NCBI RefSeq assembly: GCF_014654895.1
Contig: NZ_BNBE01000004.1
Coordinates: 682,001-746,000, forward strand
Length of the DNA: 64,000 nt
Reading direction: 5' to 3'
DNA from: Streptomyces filamentosus
Lineage (GTDB): Bacteria; Actinomycetota; Actinomycetes; Streptomycetales; Streptomycetaceae
Below, one piece after another: positions 1-10,094 of the stretch (position 1 is its first letter; each line of letters begins with the position of its first letter). Made by a program: the position numbers and the translations under genes. A model generated the notes under the pieces. That model made no database searches. It saw only the letters and a program-made list of their open reading frames with translations, and had not been told where the DNA came from.

Positions 1-1205
1 GGGGGCGGGGTCCAGCGGTGCTTGCGGGAGACGCCCGTGCCGACGCCGTACTCCTTCCTGAGGTGCTCGGGGACGGCGTAGTGCATGACCCGGCCCCGGG
101 TGAGGGCGGACAGCTCGAAGACCGAGGTGAGGTGACCGAGCCGGTCGAGGGCCCAGGCGGCGAACGGCGAGGCGTCCTCCACCGACTCCAGGACGCCGAG
201 CAGCGCGGGCAGCGCCTTCACCGCCGTGTCCCAGCGGCTGCGCGGCACGCCCAGCCAGTCGCCGCAGGTGTCGCCGACGAGGTGGCGGATCAGGGCGGAG
301 ACGACCGGGTCGAAGAGGGTGCCGGGGACGACCTCCTCGTACAGCTCGATCAGCTGCCGGGTCAGCACGACGCCCTCCTCCGAGGGGCCCATGTGCCGCA
401 GCAGGTACAGGTCGAGGAAGGCCCGGGCCTCGTCGAGGTCCTTCGGCACGGCGGTCTGGTCGACGCCGAGGATCGCACCGACCACCCGCCAGGCGTAGAA
501 GTACGCCTCGGCGCCTTCGACGGACATGTGGACGCCGAGCCGGTGGAGGCTGTCGAGGACGAGCATCGAGAAGAACATCTGCCCGCCGATCATGTCCTCC
601 TGGCAGATCGGCACCCCTTCGGCGGCGGCGTCCCAGCGGTCCGCGCGGACCAGGTGGTGGCGGATGGAGGCGTGCAGGAGGCGGACCTTCTGCGCGGCGG
701 GCACGAACCGGCCGCCGGCCTCGAAGGCGTCGGGCCGCATGAGGTAGGTGGTGAACTGGCCGGTCTCCGCCATGCGTTTGCTCGGGTAGTGCAGTCCGTG
801 GGTGGCGGAGAGCAGCCGGGCCACCGGGGGGACGACGTAACAGGCGGGCATGGAGGCGAAGGAGAGGGCGGTGTTGATGTGGACGTTGTTGTCGGTGAAG
901 AAGAGCCGGGCCCTCTCCATCTCGTTCCAGTCCACCCAGGCGGGCGGGACGGCCGTCGCCTCCAGGTACTCGCGGGCCACCTCGGGGAGCCCGGCGGGGA
1001 GTTCCTGCCCGGAGACGGAGACGTACCGCATGAGGGAGTTGAAGAGGCCGACCTCGCCGCGCTCGAAGAGGGTGGCGACGACGGCGTCGGCGAGCGGGTC
1101 GCCGTGGTGGCGCAGGGCGTCGAGGGACGCCTCGGTGTACGGGGGCGGGGCGGCGGCCGGAGGGGTGCCGGGTCCGGCGGGCGGGGCGGCGGGGGGCGTG
1201 GTCAC
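1..1205 (-). CDS. MpaB/Lcp-family heme oxygenase (DUF2236), 3' end outside window
   Basis: About 401 residues are visible from a GTG start preceded by GGAG; the gene runs off the left edge. Seen: an alpha-helical protein with the core KVRLLHASIRHHL. Arg144, Thr148 and His178 have exactly the relative spacing (4 and 30 residues) that I recall for the heme-contact residues Arg164, Thr168 and His198 of the latex-clearing protein LcpK30. The residues I recall as important for rubber cleavage there (Glu148, Lys167) would fall on Val128 and Glu147 here, so rubber is not the obvious substrate. The family includes fungal MpaB, which cleaves a farnesyl side chain. It follows a polyprenyl synthase gene by 17 nt in the same operon, so an isoprenoid chain is the inferred substrate. 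No export signal is evident. Confidence 0.75.
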   Translation of the reverse strand, partial: MTTPPAAPPAGPGTPPAAAPPPYTEASLDALRHHGDPLADAVVATLFERGEVGLFNSLMRYVSVSGQELPAGLPEVAREYLEATAVPPAWVDWNEMERARLFFTDNNVHINTALSFASMPACYVVPPVARLLSATHGLHYPSKRMAETGQFTTYLMRPDAFEAGGRFVPAAQKVRLLHASIRHHLVRADRWDAAAEGVPICQEDMIGGQMFFSMLVLDSLHRLGVHMSVEGAEAYFYAWRVVGAILGVDQTAVPKDLDEARAFLDLYLLRHMGPSEEGVVLTRQLIELYEEVVPGTLFDPVVSALIRHLVGDTCGDWLGVPRSRWDTAVKALPALLGVLESVEDASPFAAWALDRLGHLTSVFELSALTRGRVMHYAVPEHLRKEYGVGTGVSRKHRWTPP

Positions 1206-1222
1206 GAAGGGCGCTCCAGCGG

Positions 1223-2278
1223 TCAGTGGTGGCGGACGGCCGCGCGGTGGGCCAGGTCCGTGAGGGCGCGGTGGGCGGCGGCGGGCAGGCCGAGTTCGTC
1301 GAGGGTGCGGACGGCCTCCTCGACGCGGCCTGCGATCATCCGCTCGACCCGGGCGGGCGCGCCGAGGCCGGCCATGAGGGCGCGCACCTCCCGCAGCGCG
1401 TCGTCGTCCGCCGGTCCGTCCCCGCCGAGGACCCGGCGGAGCAGTTCCCGCTGGGCGGGTCCCGCGGCGCGCCAGGTCTCGGCGAGCAGCACGGTGGGCC
1501 GGCCGGCGCGGAGGTCGTCGAGGGGCGCCTTGCCGGTGCGGGCGGGGTCGCCGAAGAGGCCGAGGAGGTCGTCCCTGAGCTGGAACGCCTCGCCGAGCGG
1601 CAGCCCGTAGCGGGAGAAGCCCTCGCGCAGCGCGGCGGGGGCGCCGGCGAGGAGCCCGCCGAGGAGGAGGGGGTGCTCGACGGTGTACTTGGCGGTCTTG
1701 TAGCGGACGACCTTGAGGGAGGTGCCGGTGTCCGGGGGCCCGCCGGTGTGCAGGATCTCCAGGGCCTCGCCGGCGACGAGTTCGCGGGCGAGGGCGGCCC
1801 AGAGGGGACGGCCCCGGGAGAGGTACGCGGCGGGCAGTCCGGACTCGGCGTAGAGCCGGCCGGCGAGCGCCATCAGGTGGTCCCCGAGGAGCAGCGCGAG
1901 CGCGCGGCCCGTCGCGCGAGGCCCCCGGCGGGGGTGCGGCAGTGCCGCGAAGGCGTGGTGGGCGGTGGGGCGGCCGTGCCGGAGGGGGCTGTCGTCGATG
2001 AGGTCGTCGTGGACGACCGCTGCGGCGTGGACCAGCTCCATGGCGGCGGCGGCCCGCATCAGGGCGTCGCTGTCGGGCTGCCCGGCGGCGCGCCAGCCCC
2101 AGTAGCAGAAGGCGGCGCGGAGCCGTTTCCCGTGGCGGGCGGCGGCCCGGAGGGCCTCGGCGAGCGGGTCGAGCGCCTCGTCGACGGCGAGGAGCTCGGC
2201 GGCCTCCTCGTCGAGGAAACCGGCGAGGACGGCGTCGGTGCGGGCCTTGAACGCCTCCGGCACCCAGACGTCACTCAC
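1223..2278 (-). CDS. polyprenyl diphosphate synthase (trans-isoprenyl family)
   Basis: A 351-residue class I isoprenyl diphosphate synthase that would condense isopentenyl diphosphate with an allylic diphosphate in the cytoplasm. The first aspartate-rich motif is in VVHDDLIDDS (residues 88-97). The second is in QLRDDLLGLFGD at about two-thirds of the length. The GKRLRA stretch near residue 50 is the usual substrate-binding segment. The GTG start overlaps the upstream stop by 8 nt (GTGAGTGA), so translation is probably coupled. The next gene is the MpaB/Lcp-like oxygenase. Chain length cannot be read safely; geranylgeranyl diphosphate or a related medium chain is likeliest. Internal fragments on the opposite strand are shadows. 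Confidence 0.88.
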   Translation of the reverse strand: MSDVWVPEAFKARTDAVLAGFLDEEAAELLAVDEALDPLAEALRAAARHGKRLRAAFCYWGWRAAGQPDSDALMRAAAAMELVHAAAVVHDDLIDDSPLRHGRPTAHHAFAALPHPRRGPRATGRALALLLGDHLMALAGRLYAESGLPAAYLSRGRPLWAALARELVAGEALEILHTGGPPDTGTSLKVVRYKTAKYTVEHPLLLGGLLAGAPAALREGFSRYGLPLGEAFQLRDDLLGLFGDPARTGKAPLDDLRAGRPTVLLAETWRAAGPAQRELLRRVLGGDGPADDDALREVRALMAGLGAPARVERMIAGRVEEAVRTLDELGLPAAAHRALTDLAHRAAVRHH

Positions 2279-2882
2279 CGGCGGGGTCCGTCACGACACG
2301 GGGGGCCGCCGGGGCGGGGGAATCCGGCGCGGGGGCGGGGGGTGTCGGCGGGGCGGGGTGCGCCGGAGGGACGGGGTGCGCCGTGGGGGCGGGGTGCGCC
2401 GTGGGGGCGGGGTGCGCCGTGGGGGCGGTGCGACTCGCCGGGTCGGCGTGCGTCACGGCATCGGCTTCCGCCGCGGCACCGGCGTGCGTCGACGGGGCGG
2501 TGTCCGCTGGGGCACCGGCGTGCGTCGACGGGTCGGCGTGCGTCGCGGCACCGGCCTGCGTCGCGGCACCGGCCTGCGTCAGAGGGTCGGCTTCCGCCGT
2601 GGCGGAGCGGCGGGCGAGGGCGGCGCGGGCCAGGGCCTCCATGTGGGGCGGGCCGCCGGGGCCGTCCTGGCCGGGGGCGAGGCGGTCGAGGGCGAGCCGG
2701 CCGCGGGCGCGGAGGTCGGCGGCGGCCTCCTGGGCGAGGTCGGCGGAGTCGGCGCGGCCGAGGAGGGAGCGGAGCGATCCGGCGGCGGTGCCGATCGAGT
2801 CGACGACGAGGTCGGCGAGCCCGGCGACGAGCAACAGGGCCCGCTCCTCGGGGCGTTCGCCTGGGGTCGTGCGGTCTGTCAT
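2271..2882 (-). CDS. hypothetical protein with Ala/Thr/His/Pro repeat tail
   Basis: First gene of the leftward isoprenoid operon, 203 residues, ATG preceded by AGGAG. Residues about 1-100 look like a small helical domain (LVAGLADLVVDSIGTAAGSL, then RARGRLALDRLAPGQ). The rest is low-complexity, with repeats such as TAHPAP, THADPS and THAGAP ending in a proline-rich stretch. The tail is encoded by tandem 18-bp DNA repeats and is probably variable between strains. No catalytic motif, signal peptide or membrane segment is clear. The 8-nt overlap with the polyprenyl synthase gene suggests a linked role, perhaps as a scaffold, but no function is assigned. The start was chosen over an upstream in-frame ATG because only this one has a good ribosome-binding site and typical codon use. 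Confidence 0.6.
   Translation of the reverse strand: MTDRTTPGERPEERALLLVAGLADLVVDSIGTAAGSLRSLLGRADSADLAQEAAADLRARGRLALDRLAPGQDGPGGPPHMEALARAALARRSATAEADPLTQAGAATQAGAATHADPSTHAGAPADTAPSTHAGAAAEADAVTHADPASRTAPTAHPAPTAHPAPTAHPVPPAHPAPPTPPAPAPDSPAPAAPRVVTDPAGE
2383..2428. repeat. 18-bp tandem repeat inside the repeat-rich gene
   Basis: The unit GTGGGGGCGGGGTGCGCC occurs twice in tandem (2383-2400 and 2401-2418), with a partial third copy and a diverged copy just before. It encodes the TAHPAP repeats on the minus strand. A second family of 18-bp near-repeats (around 2545-2580) encodes the AATQAG/AATHAD repeats. Slippage-prone coding DNA. Confidence 0.8.
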
Positions 2883-3346
2883 GCCGGCGGGCTCCTGGGG
2901 CGGGAGGCGGGGCGCCCGCTCGGGGCGCGTACCGGGCCAGCATGGACCACGGCCGGGACGCCCCGGCGGTCCGCTCACTCGTTCGGGTGATCATGGGAGG
3001 GAGTTCCCTCCGGACGCCTCCGCACCCCTTCCCGAACTTCGCGCTCCCCCGTGAACCGCACGCCCTCCGCCGGACGATCGGCCCCGCACGGCCCGCGTCC
3101 CCGGACGATCTCCCCTCCGGCGCGCGTTTCCCCCTCCGGCGCGCGGTTCCGCCTCTGCTCCGACGAGGAGCACCCGGCGCCACCGACCCGGCCGGTTCCG
3201 GCCGGGTCGTGCGCGAGCTCTCCGGGCGCCGCGGACCGCGCAGGTCCACTACGCACGGGGAAGCGGTGCGGTCCCCCGTCCGGCGGGCGGACCTCCGCGC
3301 CGGTCCCAGGAAGGAGCCGGCGCCCGAGGGGCGGTCCGGAACCTCC
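2883..3346. other. intergenic region upstream of the isoprenoid operon
   Basis: 464 bp between the divergently oriented 3' end of the GH8 gene and the start of the leftward operon, so it should hold that operon's promoter. It contains a short direct repeat of CCCTCCGGCGCGCG near 3115-3145. Open frames here have shadow-like codon use, and I see no convincing gene, RNA or operator. Confidence 0.5.
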
Positions 3347-4999
3347 CTACGGCACCCAGTGGTTGCCGGAGACCGTGATCATCACCTGGAGCTGGATGCT
3401 CGCGGAGAAGTAGCTGTCGGTGCCGATCGGGGTGGCGACCATCTTGTTCCAGAGGGCGTCGAGCCACGCCTGGCTGCCGGAGTCGGTCATGGCGGCGACG
3501 GCGAAGGGCGCGAAGAAGGCGGCGTCGCCGTCGGCCGAGAGCGCGGTGCCGTTCAGCTTGTAGCCGTTGACGATCTTGTTGGGGTCGCCGCCGGTCTTCG
3601 TCTTGATCCAGCCGTTCAGCTTGCGGGCCGCGGCGAGGGACTTGGCGTCACCGCTGGTGACGGCGTCGTCGGCGATGCGCCAGGGGGTGCGGCAGGCGTT
3701 CCACCAGTACTGGCCGTCGTTGGGGTCCTCCAGGACCTGGCCGGGCGCCGGCTTGGGGCTGGTGTTGGTGTCCACCACGAAGTCGGGGAGCAGGCCGGTG
3801 CCGGAGGCGTAGCCGGACTGGAGGTTCGCGATCTGCGTCTGGTGGGCGGTGCGGACGGCGTCCCAGGTGGTGTCGCCGGAGGCGGCCCGGAAGGCGCGGA
3901 AGTGGTCGACCATCCAGTCCGAGGTGCGGGAGAGCCAGTAGTACTGGTCGCCCGAGCTGGTCCAGTCGCCGAGCTTGAGGAGCTTGGTGGTGGGGTTCAC
4001 CTCGTCCTTCTTGATGGCGGCGATGTGCTTGAGGGCGAGCGCCTTGTAGTTGTACGTGCCGGCGCTGCCCCACTGCTTGTCGGCGAGGAGCAGGCCGTAG
4101 GCCACGTCCATGTCGCCGTCGGTGGCGCCGTCGCCGCCGTTGACGCTGCGACAGTTGACGTCCTGCTCGGCGGCGAGGAGGTCGGGGTTGATCGAGGAGG
4201 GGTGGTCGATCTTCCACTTGACCAGGCCGTCGAAGATCTTCTTGGCGTCGGGGTCGGCGCCCGCCATGGTGGCGGCGATGACCATGCCGTAGCCCTGGGC
4301 CTCGGCGACGTAGGGGTGGTCGGCGTCGGGCGAGATGACCTGGTACCAGCCGTTGCCGCAGTTCTGCCGGACGAAGGCGGCCTTCCAGCGGTTGTAGTAG
4401 TCGACCACCTTCTGGTCGAGGGTCGCCTGGGAGCCAGAGGGCTTGATCGTGCCGGCGGCGTAGGGCTTGAGGTGGCTGCCGAAGGGCACGGCGGGTCCGG
4501 TGCCGCCGCCCGTGCCGGTCGGGGCGCCGTAGACCTCGAACTCCCAGAGCGAGTAGCCGTACGGGGTGCCCCGGCCGGTGCCGTACATGCGGACGTACCG
4601 GCCGCTGCCGGAGAGCGTCAGGTCGTCGACGGCGCCGTCGCCGGTCGTGGTCGAGTAGACGTCGGTCCAGGTGGAACCGTCCGCAGAGGTCTGGATCCGG
4701 TACGTCTTCGCGTAGGCGGCCTCCCAGTTGAGCTTGACCCGGGAGAGGGTGTGGTTCGAGCCGAGGTCGATCCGGAGCCACTGCGGGTCGACGCCCTCCT
4801 GGCTGGCCCAGCGGGTGGCGGCGCTGCCGTCCACGGCGAGGGCCGGCTCGAAGCCCGAGCCCTCCACGGACGAGGAGGCGGTGGGCCTGCCCGCGGAGAC
4901 GAGGCCGTCGGCGGCCTCGGCCTCGGCCCCCGGCAGGACCGTGAGGGGCAGGGCCAGCAGAGCGGCGAGTCCGAGCGGGATGACGCTTCGTCGGCGCAT
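3347..4999 (-). CDS. secreted CBM32-GH8 glycoside hydrolase (chitosanase/endoglucanase type)
   Basis: 550 residues. A Sec signal peptide (MRRRSVIPLGLAALLALPL...) is followed by an F5/8 type C (CBM32) carbohydrate-binding domain at about 30-160 (ASSSVEGSGFEPALAVDGS, RWASQEG, WLRIDLGS), a GT-rich linker, and a GH8 domain to the C terminus. GH8 signatures are AEAQGYGM, whose Glu aligns with the catalytic acid of family 8, and TDGDMDVAYGLLLAD with the substrate Asp. GH8 enzymes cut beta-1,4-glucan, mixed glucan or chitosan; CBM32 modules are common on chitosanases. ATG at 4999 is preferred over 5011 because GGGAG lies 5 nt upstream. A perfect palindrome sits 33 bp upstream of the start. Confidence 0.88.
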   Translation of the reverse strand: MRRRSVIPLGLAALLALPLTVLPGAEAEAADGLVSAGRPTASSSVEGSGFEPALAVDGSAATRWASQEGVDPQWLRIDLGSNHTLSRVKLNWEAAYAKTYRIQTSADGSTWTDVYSTTTGDGAVDDLTLSGSGRYVRMYGTGRGTPYGYSLWEFEVYGAPTGTGGGTGPAVPFGSHLKPYAAGTIKPSGSQATLDQKVVDYYNRWKAAFVRQNCGNGWYQVISPDADHPYVAEAQGYGMVIAATMAGADPDAKKIFDGLVKWKIDHPSSINPDLLAAEQDVNCRSVNGGDGATDGDMDVAYGLLLADKQWGSAGTYNYKALALKHIAAIKKDEVNPTTKLLKLGDWTSSGDQYYWLSRTSDWMVDHFRAFRAASGDTTWDAVRTAHQTQIANLQSGYASGTGLLPDFVVDTNTSPKPAPGQVLEDPNDGQYWWNACRTPWRIADDAVTSGDAKSLAAARKLNGWIKTKTGGDPNKIVNGYKLNGTALSADGDAAFFAPFAVAAMTDSGSQAWLDALWNKMVATPIGTDSYFSASIQLQVMITVSGNHWVP

Positions 5000-5031
5000 G
5001 ACAACTCCCATTCTCTTGGGGTCAATCGCTC

Positions 5032-5050
5032 GTTAGGAAACGTTCCTAAC
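5032..5050. promoter_or_regulatory. perfect palindrome, probable operator of the GH8 gene
   Basis: GTTAGGAAACGTTCCTAAC is a perfect 19-bp dyad (8-bp arms, 3-bp spacer) 33 bp upstream of the GH8 start. From memory, TTAGGAA-N3-TTCCTAA dyads precede chitosanase and other polysaccharide hydrolase genes in Streptomyces, bound by a ROK-type repressor (CsnR). No such regulator is encoded in this window. Confidence 0.7.
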
Positions 5051-5211
5051 TATCGGCGCGCCGAGCGTAGGGAAGGACGGGGGCCCCGCGCAAGACCTCT
5101 GCGGCGGGGCCCGTCGGGCGTGGCGCATTCCGTCCGTTCGCCGGGGACGGCGAGGAGAACGGCGGCGGAAGGCGCGGTGAAGGACGTGACGGAGGACGGT
5201 CCGGGGGAAGC

Positions 5212-5976
5212 TCAGTGAGGGAGCGTCAGGGCCTCGGCGAGGGCCGCGGTGAAGCCGTCCGGGTTGTCGAGCATCATGTTGTGGCCGGCGGCGGGCACCT
5301 CCAGGACGGGGACGCCCATCGCCGCCGCCTGCTCCGCCGCCCGGTCCGGCAGGCTCTTCTCCCCCACGAGGAACGCCCGGGGCAGCGTGAGCCCCGCCAG
5401 CACGTCGCCGGCCTCCGGGTCGCCGCCCGCGACGAGCGCGACCGCGCTGCGGTGCACGGCCCGGGGGTCGGCGATCCGCAGCCGCGCCGCGTAGTCGGCC
5501 CGGTCCGTGACGGCCAGCATCCGCGCGAAGCCGTACCGGACGAAGTCCTCCTCCGGCCTGCTCGCCATCGGCCTGCTGAACGCGCCTCCGCCCGCGTACA
5601 GGTTGGGCTCGGCGACCACCAGCCGGGCCACCCGGTCGGGCCGGGCCGCCGCCAGGTGGATGGCGACGGTGCCGCCCATGGAGTGGCCGACGAGGTGGAC
5701 GCCGGTCAGGTCGAGGTGGTCGAGGAGCTCGGCCACCGCCTCGGCCTGCCCCTCGGGGCGGTAGTCGAAGTCGGCGGGCCGGTCGCTCAGTCCGTGCCCG
5801 AGCAGGTCCACCAGGAGGGCGCGGCCGCCGGCCAGTTCGGGGCGGGCGGCGATGTGCGCGAAGTCGGAGGCGGCGGTGCAGCCGAGGCCGTGGACGAAGA
5901 CCCGTACGGGCCCGTCGCCGGGCAGGTCGATCCACCGCAGGTACGCCTGCCGGCCCTTCAGGAACAGTTCTCTCAT
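5212..5976 (-). CDS. alpha/beta hydrolase
   Basis: 254-residue cytosolic alpha/beta hydrolase. Seen: the oxyanion-hole loop VFVHGLGCT (about 27-34), the nucleophile elbow GHSMGG with Ser99, and the catalytic His in AAGHNMML near the C terminus. The acid is probably the Asp in the region before ALLVDLLGHGLSD or in the usual late strand. A cap segment (residues about 125-180) separates the two halves. It is a single gene with no functional neighbour: divergent from the LysE gene and downstream of the GH8 promoter. Substrate unknown; the family covers esterases, lactonases and haloperoxidase-like enzymes. Confidence 0.85.
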   Translation of the reverse strand: MRELFLKGRQAYLRWIDLPGDGPVRVFVHGLGCTAASDFAHIAARPELAGGRALLVDLLGHGLSDRPADFDYRPEGQAEAVAELLDHLDLTGVHLVGHSMGGTVAIHLAAARPDRVARLVVAEPNLYAGGGAFSRPMASRPEEDFVRYGFARMLAVTDRADYAARLRIADPRAVHRSAVALVAGGDPEAGDVLAGLTLPRAFLVGEKSLPDRAAEQAAAMGVPVLEVPAAGHNMMLDNPDGFTAALAEALTLPH

Positions 5977-6159
5977 GCGGCCACCCTATGAACGGGCGCG
6001 CCGGACCCGGAGCGCGGCCGGGAAGAAGCCGGGAGGAGGAGGCGGGGCGGGGGCGGAACGGAGGGGGAGACCGGGGACGGAGGCGGACGGAGAGGAAACG
6101 GACGCGGACGGAGAGGGGGCGCGGCCGGCGGTGGGGCGGCTGCGCTACGGTGGCCTTCC

Positions 6160-6795
6160 ATGGCATCGAGCACCGCACTCTGGTCCTTCGCGCTCGTCGT
6201 GGGACTCCTCACCCTCACCCCGGGCCTCGACACGGCCCTCATCCTCCGCACGGCCGCGCTCGGCCGCCGCACCCGCGCCTGGGGCGTCGTTCTCGGCATC
6301 CAGACCGGCACCCTGATCTGGGGCGCGCTGACCTCGCTCGGCGTGACGGCCCTGCTGACCGCCTCGCACCTCGCGTACGAGGTCCTCCGCTGGGCGGGCG
6401 CCGCCTACCTGCTCTGGATGGCCGGGCGGATGCTCGCCTCGACCTTCCGGGGCGACCGTGCCGGGTCCGGCGCCGAGGTGGAGGTCGGCGGCGCCGACAC
6501 CCTCGCGGGCGGCTGGCGGCAGGGCACCCTGACGAACCTGCTCAACCCCAAGGTGGGCGTCTTCTACGTCGCCGTCCTGCCGCAGTTCATCCCGGCCGGG
6601 GCCCCGCACTTCACGATGGGGCTCGCGCTGACCTCCGTGCACGTCGTCCTCGGGATGATCTGGTCGACGGTCCTGATCGCCTCCGCGAGCGCCCTCGGCA
6701 CGTGGCTGCGGGGCGCCCGCGCGCGCCGAATCCTCGACCGGGTCACGGGGACGGTGATCGGCGCCTTCGCGGTCCGCCTCGCGGTGAGCGACTGA
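6160..6795 (+). CDS. LysE family amino-acid/metabolite exporter
   Basis: 211-residue integral membrane protein with about six transmembrane helices, beginning with the family N terminus (ALVVGLLTLTPGLDTALILR, residues about 9-28). The conserved NLLNPKVGVFYVAVLPQFIP segment lies mid-protein. LysE/RhtB proteins export basic amino acids, homoserine lactones or similar small molecules. Translated alone; its 3' end faces the convergent VOC gene with only 19 nt between. The ribosome-binding site is weak (GGTGG). The substrate cannot be deduced. Confidence 0.88.
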   Translation: MASSTALWSFALVVGLLTLTPGLDTALILRTAALGRRTRAWGVVLGIQTGTLIWGALTSLGVTALLTASHLAYEVLRWAGAAYLLWMAGRMLASTFRGDRAGSGAEVEVGGADTLAGGWRQGTLTNLLNPKVGVFYVAVLPQFIPAGAPHFTMGLALTSVHVVLGMIWSTVLIASASALGTWLRGARARRILDRVTGTVIGAFAVRLAVSD

Positions 6796-6814
6796 CGGAC
6801 GGCGGGGCCCGGCG

Positions 6815-7201
6815 CTACTTGTACTCGGCGAGCTGGACGAGGTTGCCGCAGGTGTCGTCGAGGACGGCGGTGGTGACGGGGCCCATCTCCACGGGCGGCT
6901 GGGTGAAGCGGACGCCGAGACCGGCCAGGCGGGCGTGCTCGGCGCGCACGTCGTCGACCGCGAAGGAGGCCGCCGGGATGCCGTCGGCCACCAGGGCCGC
7001 CTTGTACGGCGGGACGGCCGGGTGGCCGGAGGGCTCCAGGAGCAGTTCGGTGCCCTCCGGGTCCTCCGGCGAGACGACGGTGATCCAGCGGTCCTCGCCG
7101 AGCGGGACGTCGTGCTTGGCCGCGAAGCCGAGCACCTCGGTGTAGAAGCGGAGCGCCTTCTCCTGGTCGTCGACGAAGACGCTGGTCAGGTTGATCCTCA
7201 T
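6815..7201 (-). CDS. VOC superfamily (glyoxalase/bleomycin-resistance fold) protein
   Basis: 128 residues with two beta-alpha-beta-beta-beta modules: INLTSVFVDDQEKALRFYTE at the start, FTQPPVEMGPVTTAVLDDTC in the second half, ending GNLVQLAEYK. Likely metal ligands are the Glu in TELLLEP and the final Glu. Family members isomerise or cleave small electrophiles or sequester antibiotics. ATG overlaps the stop of the upstream ArsR gene (ATGA), so the two are translated together, which suggests it is the regulator's main target. The open frame extends upstream, but that part is the ArsR gene in another frame. Confidence 0.85.
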   Translation of the reverse strand: MRINLTSVFVDDQEKALRFYTEVLGFAAKHDVPLGEDRWITVVSPEDPEGTELLLEPSGHPAVPPYKAALVADGIPAASFAVDDVRAEHARLAGLGVRFTQPPVEMGPVTTAVLDDTCGNLVQLAEYK

Positions 7202-7491
7202 GGGGTTTCCTCGGGGGGTGCGGGGGTGAGCCATCGCGTGACGATGTGCTCCAGGGGGCGGGGGTCGAGGTCGTGGAACTTGTAGCGGCCCTCGCGGCGG
7301 GCCGTGACCAGTCCGGCGGACTCCAGCACCGCGAGGTGCTGGCTGACCGCCTGCCGGGAGAGGGCGAGACCGTGCCGGGTCGCCAGCCGGGCGCAGATCT
7401 CGAAGAGCGACTGCCCGTCGCGCGCGGTCAGCTCGTCGAGGATCACCCGGCGCGTCGGGTCGGCCAGCGCCTTGAACAGATCCCCTTCCAT
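7198..7491 (-). CDS. ArsR-family transcriptional regulator
   Basis: 97-residue winged-helix repressor: KALADPTRRVILDELTARDG (helices 1-2), SRQAVSQHLAVLESAGLV (recognition helix about 47-64), and a wing REGRYKFHDLDPRPL. The metal-binding cysteine pair of classical arsenic sensors is absent (a single Cys, in EICARLATRH), as in the many non-metal members that pair with VOC or SRPBCC proteins. It is first in a two-gene operon with the VOC gene, and a perfect dyad lies 10 bp upstream of its start, pointing to autoregulation. Confidence 0.9.
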   Translation of the reverse strand: MEGDLFKALADPTRRVILDELTARDGQSLFEICARLATRHGLALSRQAVSQHLAVLESAGLVTARREGRYKFHDLDPRPLEHIVTRWLTPAPPEETP

Positions 7492-7500
7492 GCCGCCACC

Positions 7501-7524
7501 ATAGGCAAGTCACCGCTTGCCTAT
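7501..7524. promoter_or_regulatory. inverted repeat, probable ArsR operator
   Basis: ATAGGCAAG and CTTGCCTAT are perfect 9-bp arms separated by 6 bp, immediately upstream of the ArsR ATG. The dyad size and position suit an ArsR-type dimer repressing its own operon. Confidence 0.75.
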
Positions 7525-7670
7525 CAAGCGGGCGCGCCGACCCGCCCCCCTCCCCCTCCGGCGCCGGTCCGCCCCTTCCCGCCTCTTCCTCCGTCCGGCG
7601 CGGGCCCGTTGTCGGACCCCCCGCCTAAGGTGGGTCGGACACCGGTCCCGCCCTGACGAGGGAGAACGCT

Positions 7671-10061
<2,391 letters not shown>

Positions 10062-10094
10062 CACCTGCCGGGCGGGCGGTGTGCGGGCGCCCGG

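Noticed and set aside
1226..5218. Plus-strand open frame of about 1330 codons
   Set aside because: Antisense to four well-supported genes; its Val/Gly/Arg/Glu-rich composition is the mirror of GC-biased codons and shows no domain.
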